Origin: CAZOEL01 sp964578835
GTDB lineage: Bacteria; Desulfobacterota; Syntrophobacteria; Syntrophobacterales; Syntrophobacteraceae
Direction: 5' to 3'
Length of the DNA: 64,000 bases
NCBI GenBank assembly: GCA_964578835.1
Contig: CAZOEL010000006.1
Location: forward strand, 62,001-126,000
Shown: positions 1 through 8,755 of the stretch, in pieces
Position numbering within the stretch: the stretch's first letter is position 1
Layout of the letters: every line of letters begins with the position of its first letter
Made by a program: the position numbers and the translations under genes
The notes under the pieces: model-generated
What the model saw: only the letters and a program-made list of their open reading frames with translations
What the model was told of the DNA's origin: nothing
Databases searched by the model: none

Positions 1-1096
1 CGCGCAGCCGTTCCTGAGACTCTTCGAGCTCCCGGGTGCGCTCGGCCACCATGCCTTCCAGGTTTTCCGCATACTCTTTCAGCTGCTCGCGGTTCTCTCG
101 AAGCCTTTCTGCCATCACCCGCGCGCCCATTTCGATCTCATCGACTTCATCGCGGGCTTGTACCTCCTCGAACGCCCTCAGCTCATCCGCCCATTGGAGG
201 CTTTTGGGAACCTGTCCAAGTCCCCTGTCTTTCGTAGCGCTGCCGTTCGGGCGTTCGATCGCCGCCAACTCCTCGGGCAGCTCCTCGCGGAAAACATTGA
301 TAATGCGATTCAGATCGCCCGCCACAAGCCGGTTGAAAAAGGAAACGATGACCACGAACAAAACGGCCCCGATGAAAAGAGAGGACATGAACACCGCGAG
401 AGCTTTCCCCTTGATCTGCCCGAGAGCGATGTCCACCGGAATGCCTATGGAAATGATTCCGGCAAGATCGCCCGCCTTCTTGTTGTAGCCTCGTTCGTTC
501 CCATAAAGATCGATGAGCGCCTTGGGCGCGTCTTTTGCGGCGCCATGGCACTGAAGGCAAGAGGCAGTGAAATAGACGGGGCGGTAGAGCATGAAATAGG
601 ATTCATCGCCGATTTTTGAAATTCCGCGCCAGTCTCGTTTTTCCGGCTGAGCGGTGAAGTACTTGATCATACGCGTCTCAGTCGGGTCCGCCTCGAAGGT
701 TGGATTGCGCGCTTCGATCGCCGCTCGGCGGTAGCGGTATTCGGGCATCGCCGCATTGAAACGCTCCATGACCGATCGCGACACAAAAGAGGTCGACATG
801 GCTTCGAGCAGGAAAGCGTCCATGCCCATCACTTGATGAACTTTGGGTCTCAAGACCTCCCGGACATAGTTCATGTTGGCCTCTACAGCCGACATCACAA
901 TCTGTGACTTAGCCAGCGAGGCGGATTCGACCAAAACCAAACCCTGACGGTACACAATGTAGGCGCACACCGAAAAAAAGAAGAGCAAGATAACGCCGAC
1001 CCCGAGAAAGAATCTCGTTCGCAGGCTGTGAGGCCGGCCTCTTTGCTGAAAGGCCTCAGCCTTGGCTGGGCTTCCGGAATTGAAAAAACCGCTCAC
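1..1096 (-). CDS. Haem-binding DUF3365/Tll0287-type membrane sensor, probable histidine kinase (3' part outside window)
   Basis: The frame is open from a GTG at 1094-1096, preceded by AGGAG, to the window edge, giving 365 visible codons. There is a membrane segment at about residues 29-48, then a periplasmic domain with a CLQCH covalent haem motif near residue 184, a second membrane segment at about 235-255, and a coiled coil ending in a VAERTRELEESQ linker of the kind that precedes histidine kinase or GGDEF output domains. The haem site and DUF3365-like layout suggest redox or gas sensing at the membrane. The output domain lies beyond the window, so kinase is inferred. It sits downstream of, and in the same direction as, the HEAT/receiver gene, 232 bp away. 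An adenylate or diguanylate cyclase output is the alternative. Confidence 0.75.
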   Translation of the reverse strand, partial: MSGFFNSGSPAKAEAFQQRGRPHSLRTRFFLGVGVILLFFFSVCAYIVYRQGLVLVESASLAKSQIVMSAVEANMNYVREVLRPKVHQVMGMDAFLLEAMSTSFVSRSVMERFNAAMPEYRYRRAAIEARNPTFEADPTETRMIKYFTAQPEKRDWRGISKIGDESYFMLYRPVYFTASCLQCHGAAKDAPKALIDLYGNERGYNKKAGDLAGIISIGIPVDIALGQIKGKALAVFMSSLFIGAVLFVVIVSFFNRLVAGDLNRIINVFREELPEELAAIERPNGSATKDRGLGQVPKSLQWADELRAFEEVQARDEVDEIEMGARVMAERLRENREQLKEYAENLEGMVAERTRELEESQERLR

Positions 1097-1328
1097 AATA
1101 ATTCTCCTATATGTAATATGACTTCTAACTCATTGGACTTTATATTAACCTATTTTCACGCTTATCCCAGCAAAACTTGGGCCGCAAACCCCACTTCATC
1201 GGATAGCCGCCGCTAACGCCGGTTGACGCCGCGCCAATATCCCTCTATTTCCCCGGGCGCTCTCATTCACGCAAAGACTGGAACGACGAAAAAAGTCTAT
1301 ATGAGCAATAGAGATGAAGCGTCGCACA

Positions 1329-2969
1329 TCAACTCTGCGTTGTCTTCGACGGGATGAATCCGTCCAGGCAACGCTTCAGAGCCGCCTTGTCGAAGGGTTT
1401 GAAAAGAATGCTGCTAACCCCGGCAGTCCTTGCTGCTTCATGGTCCTGGATATCGCTTTGGGTTGTGACCATGACGATCGGGAGCTCCTGTGCAGAGTAT
1501 TTTTTACGAACCCTGCGGGTCAACTCGATTCCCGTGATCTCCGGCATGTTGAGATCGGTGAAAACGATGTCGGGCTTTTCCTTTTCAAGCCATTCAATGG
1601 CGCTTGCGGGAAACTCGAACAATATGGGCTCTACTCCCAGTTCGTGAAGAGTATTCTTGTAAATACTCAGGATCATCCTTGAATCATCTGCTATGCACGC
1701 CCGCGGTTTCTTCGCCGTTTTGGTTTCATAAGGCCGGATTCTCGAGGCCAGCTCCTTAAATCCCCTGGATTCTAGAAGCGCCACATAATGATCGCGCACG
1801 TCCCTGTGAGCGAGGGAGAGCACTGCAACCGCGATTTCACGAAAGACGGCTTCATCCGCAAGGTCGAGAAAAATCCTATCGGCCTGCGCATGAATGATAG
1901 TCGTGACGATCCGGTCGGCATCCTCATCTTTGAATCGAATCATATTCCGGAGTCCCACACTCAGAACATCGTTGTAATTACGATCCACGGCCCGCGCTGC
2001 CGCGATGCGCACATGCTCAACGGGATCGGTCAGCCCCCCGGCCAAAACATAAGCCCCCTGCACCGCAGGCATAAGAGAAAGCGCCTCGTAGGCGGCAAAG
2101 CGCACATTGGCGTTCCTGACCTCGGATTGCAGCAGTTTCCGGATGGGCGCCCCAGCGCTCGGGTCGCCTATATCTCCCAACACATTCAGGGAGTTGACCT
2201 GGAGGTCCACATCGTCGGATCGTAAGTTTTCAATGACAAAGGGAACGGACTTCGGTCCGATGCGAACCAGCAACCTTTTAGCCAAACTGCGCATGTGGGC
2301 GTGATGGCTCGCTATGGTCTCGCAGAGCTTCCTCAACGCGGTATTGTCCTGTACCTCGGAGAAGACTTCAAGGATCATCCCGTCCAAATCATGATCGCTC
2401 CCCATCCGCTCTGCAAGCCTCTGCATGGCGGAGGGGGAGGCGATTCTTCCCAGTGCCCGAACAGCGCAAACCACCAGTTTTCTGTTATCGACGTAGAGAA
2501 AGTCACTGATGCCGGCGACGGCTTCTGAGAGACCGATAAGCCCCAATGTGTCGATGATAGATTGGATCAGTTCCGGGGCTCTAGCCGATATAAGCATTTC
2601 GAGGAGAGGCGGTACGGCTTTCTCGATCCGAACTTCGCCTGCGATTTCAATGCACAAAATCTTGTTTGCGGTCTCGGGAGCGCAGAGAGCCTCGATCAAC
2701 AGGCTGGGATAATCAATGGCCTTTGAGATCAACAGCCCACGGATCATCGGTTGCTTTTCATAGATTATTGGGTAGCAACTGGAAAAAGTGACCAGCAAAG
2801 GGAACACGAAATCAGCATCCCCACGGCTCAGTTCGAAGAAAATCTGTTTTTGCTGGCTCTCGCTGAGTTGTTCCAAATGGGAAAGGACGATGCTCGCCTT
2901 TCTCGAATCTTTCTTCTCCAAATCGTAGCGAAGCTCATCCCGAAGGCTCTCAAAGTCAGATTGGATCAT
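1329..2969 (-). CDS. HEAT-repeat protein with C-terminal response-regulator receiver domain
   Basis: This 546-residue soluble protein has two parts. Residues about 85-400 are a run of helical HEAT/PBS-lyase-type repeats with recurring A-x-x-A-L-G-x-I-G-D/S patterns. Residues about 422-540 are a receiver domain with the acidic pair D428/D429, phospho-acceptor D472 in FTDLNMP, T502/T503 and K524 in LFKPF. The receiver is complete, so phosphorylation is likely, but the order is unusual because the receiver is at the C-terminus and there is no DNA-binding or enzymatic output. The HEAT part probably acts as a protein-interaction surface. The start at 2969 has AAGGTG upstream. The sensor gene that follows in the same direction is a plausible partner (inference). 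Confidence 0.85.
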   Translation of the reverse strand: MIQSDFESLRDELRYDLEKKDSRKASIVLSHLEQLSESQQKQIFFELSRGDADFVFPLLVTFSSCYPIIYEKQPMIRGLLISKAIDYPSLLIEALCAPETANKILCIEIAGEVRIEKAVPPLLEMLISARAPELIQSIIDTLGLIGLSEAVAGISDFLYVDNRKLVVCAVRALGRIASPSAMQRLAERMGSDHDLDGMILEVFSEVQDNTALRKLCETIASHHAHMRSLAKRLLVRIGPKSVPFVIENLRSDDVDLQVNSLNVLGDIGDPSAGAPIRKLLQSEVRNANVRFAAYEALSLMPAVQGAYVLAGGLTDPVEHVRIAAARAVDRNYNDVLSVGLRNMIRFKDEDADRIVTTIIHAQADRIFLDLADEAVFREIAVAVLSLAHRDVRDHYVALLESRGFKELASRIRPYETKTAKKPRACIADDSRMILSIYKNTLHELGVEPILFEFPASAIEWLEKEKPDIVFTDLNMPEITGIELTRRVRKKYSAQELPIVMVTTQSDIQDHEAARTAGVSSILFKPFDKAALKRCLDGFIPSKTTQS

Positions 2970-3052
2970 TATGCACCTTTATTCAACTATTTCACCAAAA
3001 TCCAGGCCGATTTCCACGCTGAGGGCGCAGCCCGCAGCTTTTCACCAAATAA

Positions 3053-3218
3053 GGCAGCTCACAACAAATAACCTACCAAAATTGGTTCAGAAACACCCAC
3101 CGTCATTCCGGCAGTCTTCAAGCCGGAATCCCGTTTTTTCGCGGGGCTGGATTCCGGCCAAAACCATGCCGGAATGACAGAACATCTCTTCCTGGTAGGT
3201 TATTTGTTGTGAGTTGCC
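3053..3218. repeat. Nested palindromic element with 26-bp outer arms and GTCATTCCGGC core arms
   Basis: Outer arms at 3053-3078 and 3193-3218 are inverted copies that match at 25 of 26 positions. Inside lie core arms GTCATTCCGGC (3102-3112) and GCCGGAATGAC (3168-3178), with a second inner pair around AGCCGGAATCC and GGATTCCGGC. The core belongs to the same family as copies near 8710, 11250, 38980 and 45400. The remainder of the 488-bp gap between the genes at 2969 and 3458 holds only a small hairpin near 3385. Confidence 0.85.
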
Positions 3219-3384
3219 TAATGAGTCTCACAGAGATTCATCGTCTAAAACAGTCATGATCCTGAAAGATTTCTTTGCTAAACCAAGGTGTCCTTATAGC
3301 ATTGTTGACGCAAAGAAGGGTGCGCGGATGACGGAGATAATAAAAGCGTCAGGATGACTTGATGATAGAGGAGCATTTGCGCAA

Positions 3385-3410
3385 ACCCGGCGGCGCAATC
3401 GCTGCCGGGT
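3385..3410 (-). terminator. Possible hairpin terminator downstream of the PstS-like gene
   Basis: Inverted arms ACCCGGCGGC (3385-3394) and GCTGCCGGGT (3401-3410) pair with one mismatch over a short loop, about 50 bp after the stop of the minus-strand gene ending at 3458. There is no clear run of T on the downstream side, so factor-independent termination is uncertain. Confidence 0.35.
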
Positions 3411-3457
3411 CGCTTGGGGCATTCAGAAGATTCGTTGAAAACACGGTCGGTCGAGGC

Positions 3458-4306
3458 TTACTGTTCCGCCCCCCATCCTTTTTCGAGAACAAAATCGATA
3501 TACGCTTTTAGGGCTCCGTTTGGATTGGCGGATGAATATAAGAAATAGGGGCGTCTAAGGGGATAGGTCCCATCGGCGATGCTTGCCCTTGAAGGCATAA
3601 TGCCCAGAGTCGCCTGTCCTTTCTTGACTTTCATAACCTTAACGCTCACATCCGCTGAAACACTGGACTCAAAGGCGTCCCGGACTCTTACATACCCTAG
3701 TGATCCTGGGGTCTCAGCCACTTTACGCATGGCTTCATAGAAATTAGGCGCGACCAGAGCAGTGCTTGCAATGGGAGACTTGCCAAGAAGCTCTTCCTCT
3801 ATAAAAGCTCTTGTGCCAGGAAATGTCTCACCCGTCTTTACGACAACGACAGGTTCATCCGCGCCGCCTATTTCCTTCCACTTCGTGACTTTCCCTTTGA
3901 GGAGCTGTTGTATCTGAGCGACTGTGAGCTCATTCAAAGAATTCTTGGGATGAGTGATGATGACGATACCGCCATAACCGATCAGCCGTTCCTCTAAGAG
4001 AATTCCCTTAGCGGCGAGTGACTGATCCTCCGGTTCCGTAAGAGTGCGGGAGGCCATGACCACATCGGCAGAGTTATCAAAGAGAGCAGCAAGGGCATCA
4101 TCCACCAAGGGGACACCTTCAACAACGACCTTGATATCTTGATTACGGCTCATGAATAAAGCCGCCATCGCATGCGTCCTGTTGTACATGCTCTGATGAG
4201 TCTTTACTCGTATAGTCTTTGCGGAAGAGTCGTCTCGAGCATGCGCCAACGTCAAGGTGATTACGACTAAGAATACGCCCAGCCCAATGGTAAGAAATCT
4301 CTTCAT
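3458..4306 (-). CDS. PstS-like periplasmic substrate-binding protein
   Basis: This 282-residue protein starts with a clear Sec signal peptide (basic MKR, hydrophobic stretch, cut near AHA at residue 23). The mature part has the PBP-like fold pattern of phosphate-binding PstS relatives: an early segment with Asp-Val-Val-Met-Ala-Ser-Arg, a central GGIVIITHPKN strand, a GKVTKWKEIGG segment and a C-terminal YIDFVLEKGWG. It is close to the usual size of short PBP-like proteins. The start is backed by GAGGGGGAAGAAGAG. No pstC, pstA or pstB is nearby, so it may be an orphan binding protein or a sensory one. The ligand cannot be told from sequence; phosphate is only the family default. Confidence 0.75.
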   Translation of the reverse strand: MKRFLTIGLGVFLVVITLTLAHARDDSSAKTIRVKTHQSMYNRTHAMAALFMSRNQDIKVVVEGVPLVDDALAALFDNSADVVMASRTLTEPEDQSLAAKGILLEERLIGYGGIVIITHPKNSLNELTVAQIQQLLKGKVTKWKEIGGADEPVVVVKTGETFPGTRAFIEEELLGKSPIASTALVAPNFYEAMRKVAETPGSLGYVRVRDAFESSVSADVSVKVMKVKKGQATLGIMPSRASIADGTYPLRRPYFLYSSANPNGALKAYIDFVLEKGWGAEQ

Positions 4307-5108
4307 CTCTTCTTCCCCCTCGATAATTGTATTCCGCGAGTCTTTCGAACAACAACAAGGTCAGCGTTCAGTAAGCGCGTGCGCCCCACTCGATGGAGCT
4401 CTTGGTGGAAAATTGGGTCGAGTCCCAGCTGTGAGCGTCCCTTTAAGCGATCCCGTTCAGAATAGAAATCAAAGGCGTTTGAGGCCGGGTAGCTCAAACC
4501 CTTCTGTAAGACACTTAAAACTCAGATATCCTGCCCATCTTCATGGCATTGCCGATCAAGCCAGAGTGGGATTGGTTGCACACATAGCCGCTTTTCGGGC
4601 TGAGCTCTCCACACGGGCCGCCAGTTGAGCGGCATGAGTGAAGAAACGGTTTGAGCGCCGCGGAAGTGGCTCATAGATGATCGTTGGGCTTGCGTCATAG
4701 CCCGGAAAAGATAGCATAATCCCACACAGCATTGCAACCGTTTGGGAATTTAGGAATGGATGTTCATCTGAGAATGGACTTTCCATGTGTGCGAAGAAAA
4801 GCATTATAGAGCTTTCCTTAAAAGTCCACGACGAAGACTGCGATGGAACGTTCAATCTTCTTGATACGGCGCGTATCGATGCCGCCGAACATCCGTGCCT
4901 GCCTTAAAGTACTCAAGATTCTTTCCCCAACATCCGATCTTTGGTAGGGTGGTTGCTTTGCAGTGGCGACAATGCAAAAATGGTGGGCTTCAACCGCAAC
5001 CGTCGATTCGAGAAAACGAGAAAAGGCGGACCGGAGGGATCAAAGATTGAATGGATTGGGAAACAGGTACTTATTGCCTGCCTCTGACTCATCGTAGAGA
5101 AGATCGTT
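4307..5108. other. Divergent intergenic region, no convincing gene
   Basis: These 802 bp separate the PstS-like gene (minus) from the NMT1-like gene (plus). All frames break into short segments that lack ribosome sites and resemble no family I recognise. A plus-strand stretch near 4530-4628 reads loosely like a decayed LuxR helix-turn-helix tail, which is too weak to call. Promoters for both flanking genes should lie here, but I could not pick one. Confidence 0.5.
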
Positions 5109-6122
5109 ATGACGTTCAACGTGAAAATCGTAATAGCATGCCTGCTTCTTTTGTTTTCGGAAGGGCTGGTTTTCGAGGCTCCTGAAAGAGATGCGCATGC
5201 AGGGGAAGCCCGGCATCATGTGTCCTTTATTCCCCAATGGATACCGCAGGCTCAGTTTGCAGGCTATTATGTCGCCTACAAAAAAGGCTTCTATGAGCGA
5301 TACGGCCTTGATGTGGATATTCTTCCGGGCGGTCCCGAGAGCCCATCCGCGAAGTGGATCACAAAAGGCGCAGCCGATTTCGGCACCATGTTCCTTTCAA
5401 CCGGCATTCTGGAGCGAGCGAAGGGAACAAAGCTGGTCAACATCGGACAGATAGTGGGCAGATCGACGCAGTTGCTCATCGCCAAAAAATCATCCGGAAT
5501 CTCGACTTTCAAGGACATGAACGGGAAGAAGGTCGGCCTGTGGGGAGTAGAGACGAGCATTCTGCCGGAGGCGCTATTCAAAAAGTATGGTCTTCAGGTA
5601 ACGGTCGTTCCTCAGACCTCCTCCGTCAGTCTTTTCCTCCGAGGCGGCGTGGATGTCGTATCGGCAATGTGGTACAATGAATATCATTCACTCTATACCG
5701 CCGGCCTTGATCCTGAAGAACTGCTGGTCTTCAATCTCTCCGAGCATGGCCTGAATGTTCCGGAAGACGGTATTTACTGCCTCGAGGACACATTCAGAAA
5801 GAACCCCGAAGTGGGCTGCCGGTTCGTTCAAGCTTCTCTCGAGGGATGGAGGTATGCGTTCGACCATCCTGAAGAAGCGCTCGATATTGTCATGAGCTAT
5901 GTCGATGAAGCAAAGATAGCAACGAATCGCCTTCACCAACGATGGATGCTCGATCGCATGCGCGATGTCATCGATGTTCGCAAAACTTCGACGCCGCAGG
6001 GCAATCTGCTTGAAAGCGATTATCAGAACGTAGCCGGAGAGCTAAGGGAAAGCGGCCTTATAGATAACATTCCTTCCTATTCCAACTTTTTCGTGAACTG
6101 CACGGAGAGCGATGAAAAGTAG
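5109..6122 (+). CDS. NMT1/THI5-like ABC-type substrate-binding protein
   Basis: This 337-residue protein has a signal peptide (MTFNVKIVIACLLLLF..., cut near residues 30-33) and the typical NMT1/SsuA opening: a strand ending in QWIPQAQFAGYYVAY followed by KGFYERYGLDVDILPGGP. The family binds pyrimidine precursors, sulfonates or nitrate for import. No permease or ATPase gene is next to it. Its stop codon lies 8 bp inside the start of the SpoIIE phosphatase gene (10-bp overlap), so the two are co-transcribed and probably translationally coupled. This suggests it presents a ligand to the Cache domain of that receptor rather than to a transporter (inference). The actual ligand is unknown. Confidence 0.85.
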   Translation: MTFNVKIVIACLLLLFSEGLVFEAPERDAHAGEARHHVSFIPQWIPQAQFAGYYVAYKKGFYERYGLDVDILPGGPESPSAKWITKGAADFGTMFLSTGILERAKGTKLVNIGQIVGRSTQLLIAKKSSGISTFKDMNGKKVGLWGVETSILPEALFKKYGLQVTVVPQTSSVSLFLRGGVDVVSAMWYNEYHSLYTAGLDPEELLVFNLSEHGLNVPEDGIYCLEDTFRKNPEVGCRFVQASLEGWRYAFDHPEEALDIVMSYVDEAKIATNRLHQRWMLDRMRDVIDVRKTSTPQGNLLESDYQNVAGELRESGLIDNIPSYSNFFVNCTESDEK

Positions 6123-8223
6123 AGGCCTTGCATTCAAATTAATTCTCTTCATCCTTTCGGGAACTACTACCGTATTCCTCGCCGCCTTCATTTATTATCA
6201 CCTCTGCTCCAAGCAGCTCGTCATGAAATATGTCGAAGAGAACGCCATGAACCTTGCCCGCTCGACGGTGCACAGGATCGAAACGGTTCTGAAGGGCGTG
6301 GAAAAGGGTCCGCTCAATTTCGCATCCTTTTTGTCGACAGAGTGTTATGGAAGGACGGAAATGCTTGATATCGCGGAAAAGCTGGTTTCAGGAAACCCGG
6401 AGATTTACGGATCCGCGATAGCTTTGGAGCCCTATGCGCTTGGGAGCGACTTCTATTACTTCTCGCCCTATTGCTACAGGGAATCGAATGGAGGCGTCAT
6501 TTTCACTTTGCTTGGGAGCGAATCCTACCATTACTTCACCATGGATTGGTATCAATTGCCAAAAGAGCTCAAACGCTCCGCATGGACCGAGCCCTATTTC
6601 GACAAGGGCGGCGGAAACGTCATGATGGCTACTTTTTCTGTTCCCTTCTATAGGAAAGCGCAAGGAACGACTTCCTTCCAGGGAGTGGTCACTGCGGATG
6701 TGGCGCTTTCCTGGCTGCAGGACATCGTTTCGTCCATCAAGCTCTACAATTCCGGGTACGCATTTCTCATCTCTCAGACAGGCGTGTTCATCACCCACCC
6801 GGACAGCAGTCTGACCATGTCGCACACCATCTTCAGCATTGCCGAAGAAAAGGCAAACAAGCATCTTCGGTTCATCGGGAAAGAGATGATCCGTGGAGGC
6901 GAGGGGCTGACAGCGCTCGGGGGCAACGTCTTATCCAAGAATAAATCCTGGCTCTACTATGCCCCCCTCGCCTCCATCGGCTGGTCGCTCGGCATCGTCA
7001 TACCCGAGGATGAGCTGTTCGCCGATGTGCTCAGCCTCGGCCGAGAGGTGGTGCTCATCGGGCTTTCGGGCTTATTGCTCATAATAGCCATCGTATGGAT
7101 CATCGCCCACAGAATCACCAAGCCCCTCAAATCGTTGGCGGCAACGACCGTCGAAATCGCCCGGGGCAACCTCGACGCGGAGCTGCCCCATATCCGAACG
7201 GGCGATGAAATTGGAAGGCTGACGGATTCTTTCGACAGCATGAGAGTCGCGCTCAAGGATTATGTCAGGAATCTTACTGAAACGACCGCGGCAAAGGAAA
7301 GAATAGAAAGCGAGCTGAAGATCGCAAGAAGCATCCAAATGAGCTTTCTACCGAAGGCGTTTCCGCCTTTCCCCGGGAAGGACGACTTTGAAATATCCGC
7401 CAGACTCGAACCCGCAAGGCACATAGGCGGAGACCTCTATGATTTTTTCCTGCTCGATGACGAGCATCTTTTTTTCGCGGTCGGCGACGTGTCCGACAAA
7501 GGCATTCCCGCAGCGCTTTTCATGGCCGTGACGAAAACTCTCCTCAAAGGGATCGCCGAGCTTGGCATGGAGCCTTCGGAAGTCTTGAACAGGACCAATG
7601 TGGAGCTCTCCCGGGACAATGATTCGATGATGTTCGTAACCATCTTCTGCGGCGTTGTGAATCTCAAGACCGGAGCCCTGAAGTATTCCAACGCCGGTCA
7701 TACGCCCCCGCTGATCCTGAGGCGAGGCAAGGAGCCCGAGTGGCTCAAGATTCCCAATGGCTTTCTACTCGGAGTAATGGAAGATGCTACCTATCAGACG
7801 ATGGAAACAGAGCTTCGCCCCGGAGATGCGCTAATCGTCTATACGGACGGAGTTACAGAGGCAATGAATCACGCTCAGGCGCTCTACTCGGAGGAGAGAT
7901 TGCTGGAAACAGTCAAGACATGTTCTTCACTCTCTCCCGGAGAGCTAACAAAGGAAATCATGGAATCGGTGAAACGGCACGCATCGGACTTTCCGCTAAT
8001 CGTCTATACGGACGGAGTTACAGAGGCAATGAATCACGCTCAGGCGCTCTACTCGGAGGAGAGATTGCTGGAAACAGTCAAGACATGTTCTTCACTCTCT
8101 CCCGGAGAGCTAACAAAGGAAATCATGGAATCGGTGAAACGGCACGCATCGGACTTTCCGCAGTCGGATGACATTACAGTGCTCGCTCTCACCCTTGGTG
8201 GTCGAAAGACGCAAGAATCATGA
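6112..8223 (+). CDS. Membrane receptor phosphatase: Cache, HAMP and SpoIIE/PP2C domains (RsbU-like), with an internal duplication
   Basis: 703 residues. A membrane segment at about 9-29 is followed by a periplasmic double-Cache sensor (about 35-300), a second membrane segment (about 310-330), HAMP (about 333-385) and a PP2C-type SpoIIE phosphatase from about 425. Metal-site motifs visible are GGDLYDFF, GDVSDKGIPAALFMA, YTDGVTEA and SDDITVLAL. Such enzymes dephosphorylate STAS anti-anti-sigma proteins, and a STAS gene follows at 8252. An exact 165-bp tandem duplication repeats 55 residues, including the YTDGVTEA metal motif, in frame. That makes the domain longer than normal and may disturb or duplicate the active site. 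The start overlaps the end of the NMT1-like gene. Confidence 0.9.
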   Translation: MKSRGLAFKLILFILSGTTTVFLAAFIYYHLCSKQLVMKYVEENAMNLARSTVHRIETVLKGVEKGPLNFASFLSTECYGRTEMLDIAEKLVSGNPEIYGSAIALEPYALGSDFYYFSPYCYRESNGGVIFTLLGSESYHYFTMDWYQLPKELKRSAWTEPYFDKGGGNVMMATFSVPFYRKAQGTTSFQGVVTADVALSWLQDIVSSIKLYNSGYAFLISQTGVFITHPDSSLTMSHTIFSIAEEKANKHLRFIGKEMIRGGEGLTALGGNVLSKNKSWLYYAPLASIGWSLGIVIPEDELFADVLSLGREVVLIGLSGLLLIIAIVWIIAHRITKPLKSLAATTVEIARGNLDAELPHIRTGDEIGRLTDSFDSMRVALKDYVRNLTETTAAKERIESELKIARSIQMSFLPKAFPPFPGKDDFEISARLEPARHIGGDLYDFFLLDDEHLFFAVGDVSDKGIPAALFMAVTKTLLKGIAELGMEPSEVLNRTNVELSRDNDSMMFVTIFCGVVNLKTGALKYSNAGHTPPLILRRGKEPEWLKIPNGFLLGVMEDATYQTMETELRPGDALIVYTDGVTEAMNHAQALYSEERLLETVKTCSSLSPGELTKEIMESVKRHASDFPLIVYTDGVTEAMNHAQALYSEERLLETVKTCSSLSPGELTKEIMESVKRHASDFPQSDDITVLALTLGGRKTQES
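7829..8160 (+). repeat. Exact 165-bp in-frame tandem duplication inside the SpoIIE domain
   Basis: Bases from 7829 recur from 7994 with a period of 165 bp. I read the two copies as identical, the match running on to 8160, where the second copy leads into the normal SDDITVL ending. The period equals 55 codons, so the frame is kept. The repeated protein segment begins LIVYTDGVTEAMNHA and ends KRHASDFP. Lack of any divergence implies a very recent event or an assembly error. Confidence 0.95.
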
Positions 8224-8251
8224 ATCACAAGAGAAAATGGGAGAAATTGGA

Positions 8252-8581
8252 ATGGATTTGAAAGGCTATAATGATGGCGGCGCTTTCGTGGTCAAGGCGA
8301 ACGGCCGCCTGGACACCATTTCGGCGCCGGAATTCGAGAAGACAATTTCATCGTGGATCGATCAGGGTCAATCCAGATTTATCCTGGATCTGGAAGAGCT
8401 CGAGTACATCAGCAGCGCGGGTCTGAGGAGCATACTTCTTTCGGCCAAACGGCTCAAAGCAGTTAAAGGCAGCCTATCCTTCTGCTGCCTTAGCCCCATG
8501 GTCTCTGAAGTCTTCTCGCTTTCAAACTTCTCATCGCTGTTCCCTCTGCACGATACGCTAGAAAAGGCTTTGCGCGCCTGA
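8252..8581 (+). CDS. STAS-domain anti-anti-sigma factor (RsbV-like)
   Basis: About 109 residues that are entirely one STAS domain. The phosphorylatable site is visible in LEELEYISSAGLRSILLSAKR, where the serine pair after YI aligns with the RsbV/SpoIIAA phosphoserine. In this family the unphosphorylated form binds the anti-sigma kinase and frees its sigma factor. I chose the ATG at 8252 because GGGAGA lies about 8 bp upstream and the domain begins shortly after; an in-frame ATG at 8237 is possible. It follows the SpoIIE phosphatase gene by 28 bp in the same operon, and is the expected substrate. The matching kinase is probably the ATPase/GNAT fusion at 16115. Confidence 0.9.
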   Translation: MDLKGYNDGGAFVVKANGRLDTISAPEFEKTISSWIDQGQSRFILDLEELEYISSAGLRSILLSAKRLKAVKGSLSFCCLSPMVSEVFSLSNFSSLFPLHDTLEKALRA

Positions 8582-8641
8582 GCAAATTCGCCTCTGTGGA
8601 TAGCGATAGATCAGCGCCCTTTTCCAGAGTGCCGGATGTTT

Positions 8642-8741
8642 GATTCTGGATGCTGGATGAAGCCTGGGGATGAACAAGCCTGAACGATTTTTCCCAGCAT
8701 CCAGAATCCGTCATTCCCGCCTGCAGGCGGGCGGGAATGAC
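8642..8741. repeat. Two palindromes at the convergent STAS/GNAT junction
   Basis: Perfect 15-bp arms GATTCTGGATGCTGG (8642-8656) and its inverse (8694-8708) are followed at once by a GTCATTCCCGC (8710-8720) / GCGGGAATGAC (8731-8741) palindrome. The second is a member of the dispersed GTCATTCC family. Lying between two converging genes, the pair could act as a two-way transcription stop, though no T-run follows. Confidence 0.7.
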
Positions 8742-8755
8742 ATGGAAACAAAGCG

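Noticed and set aside
4530..4628. Possible decayed LuxR-type helix-turn-helix tail
   Set aside because: Only about 20 residues look similar, with a gap; too weak for a pseudogene call.
7829..8160. Insertion sequence as cause of the repeat
   Set aside because: No transposase, inverted ends or target duplication; it is a simple tandem copy of coding sequence.
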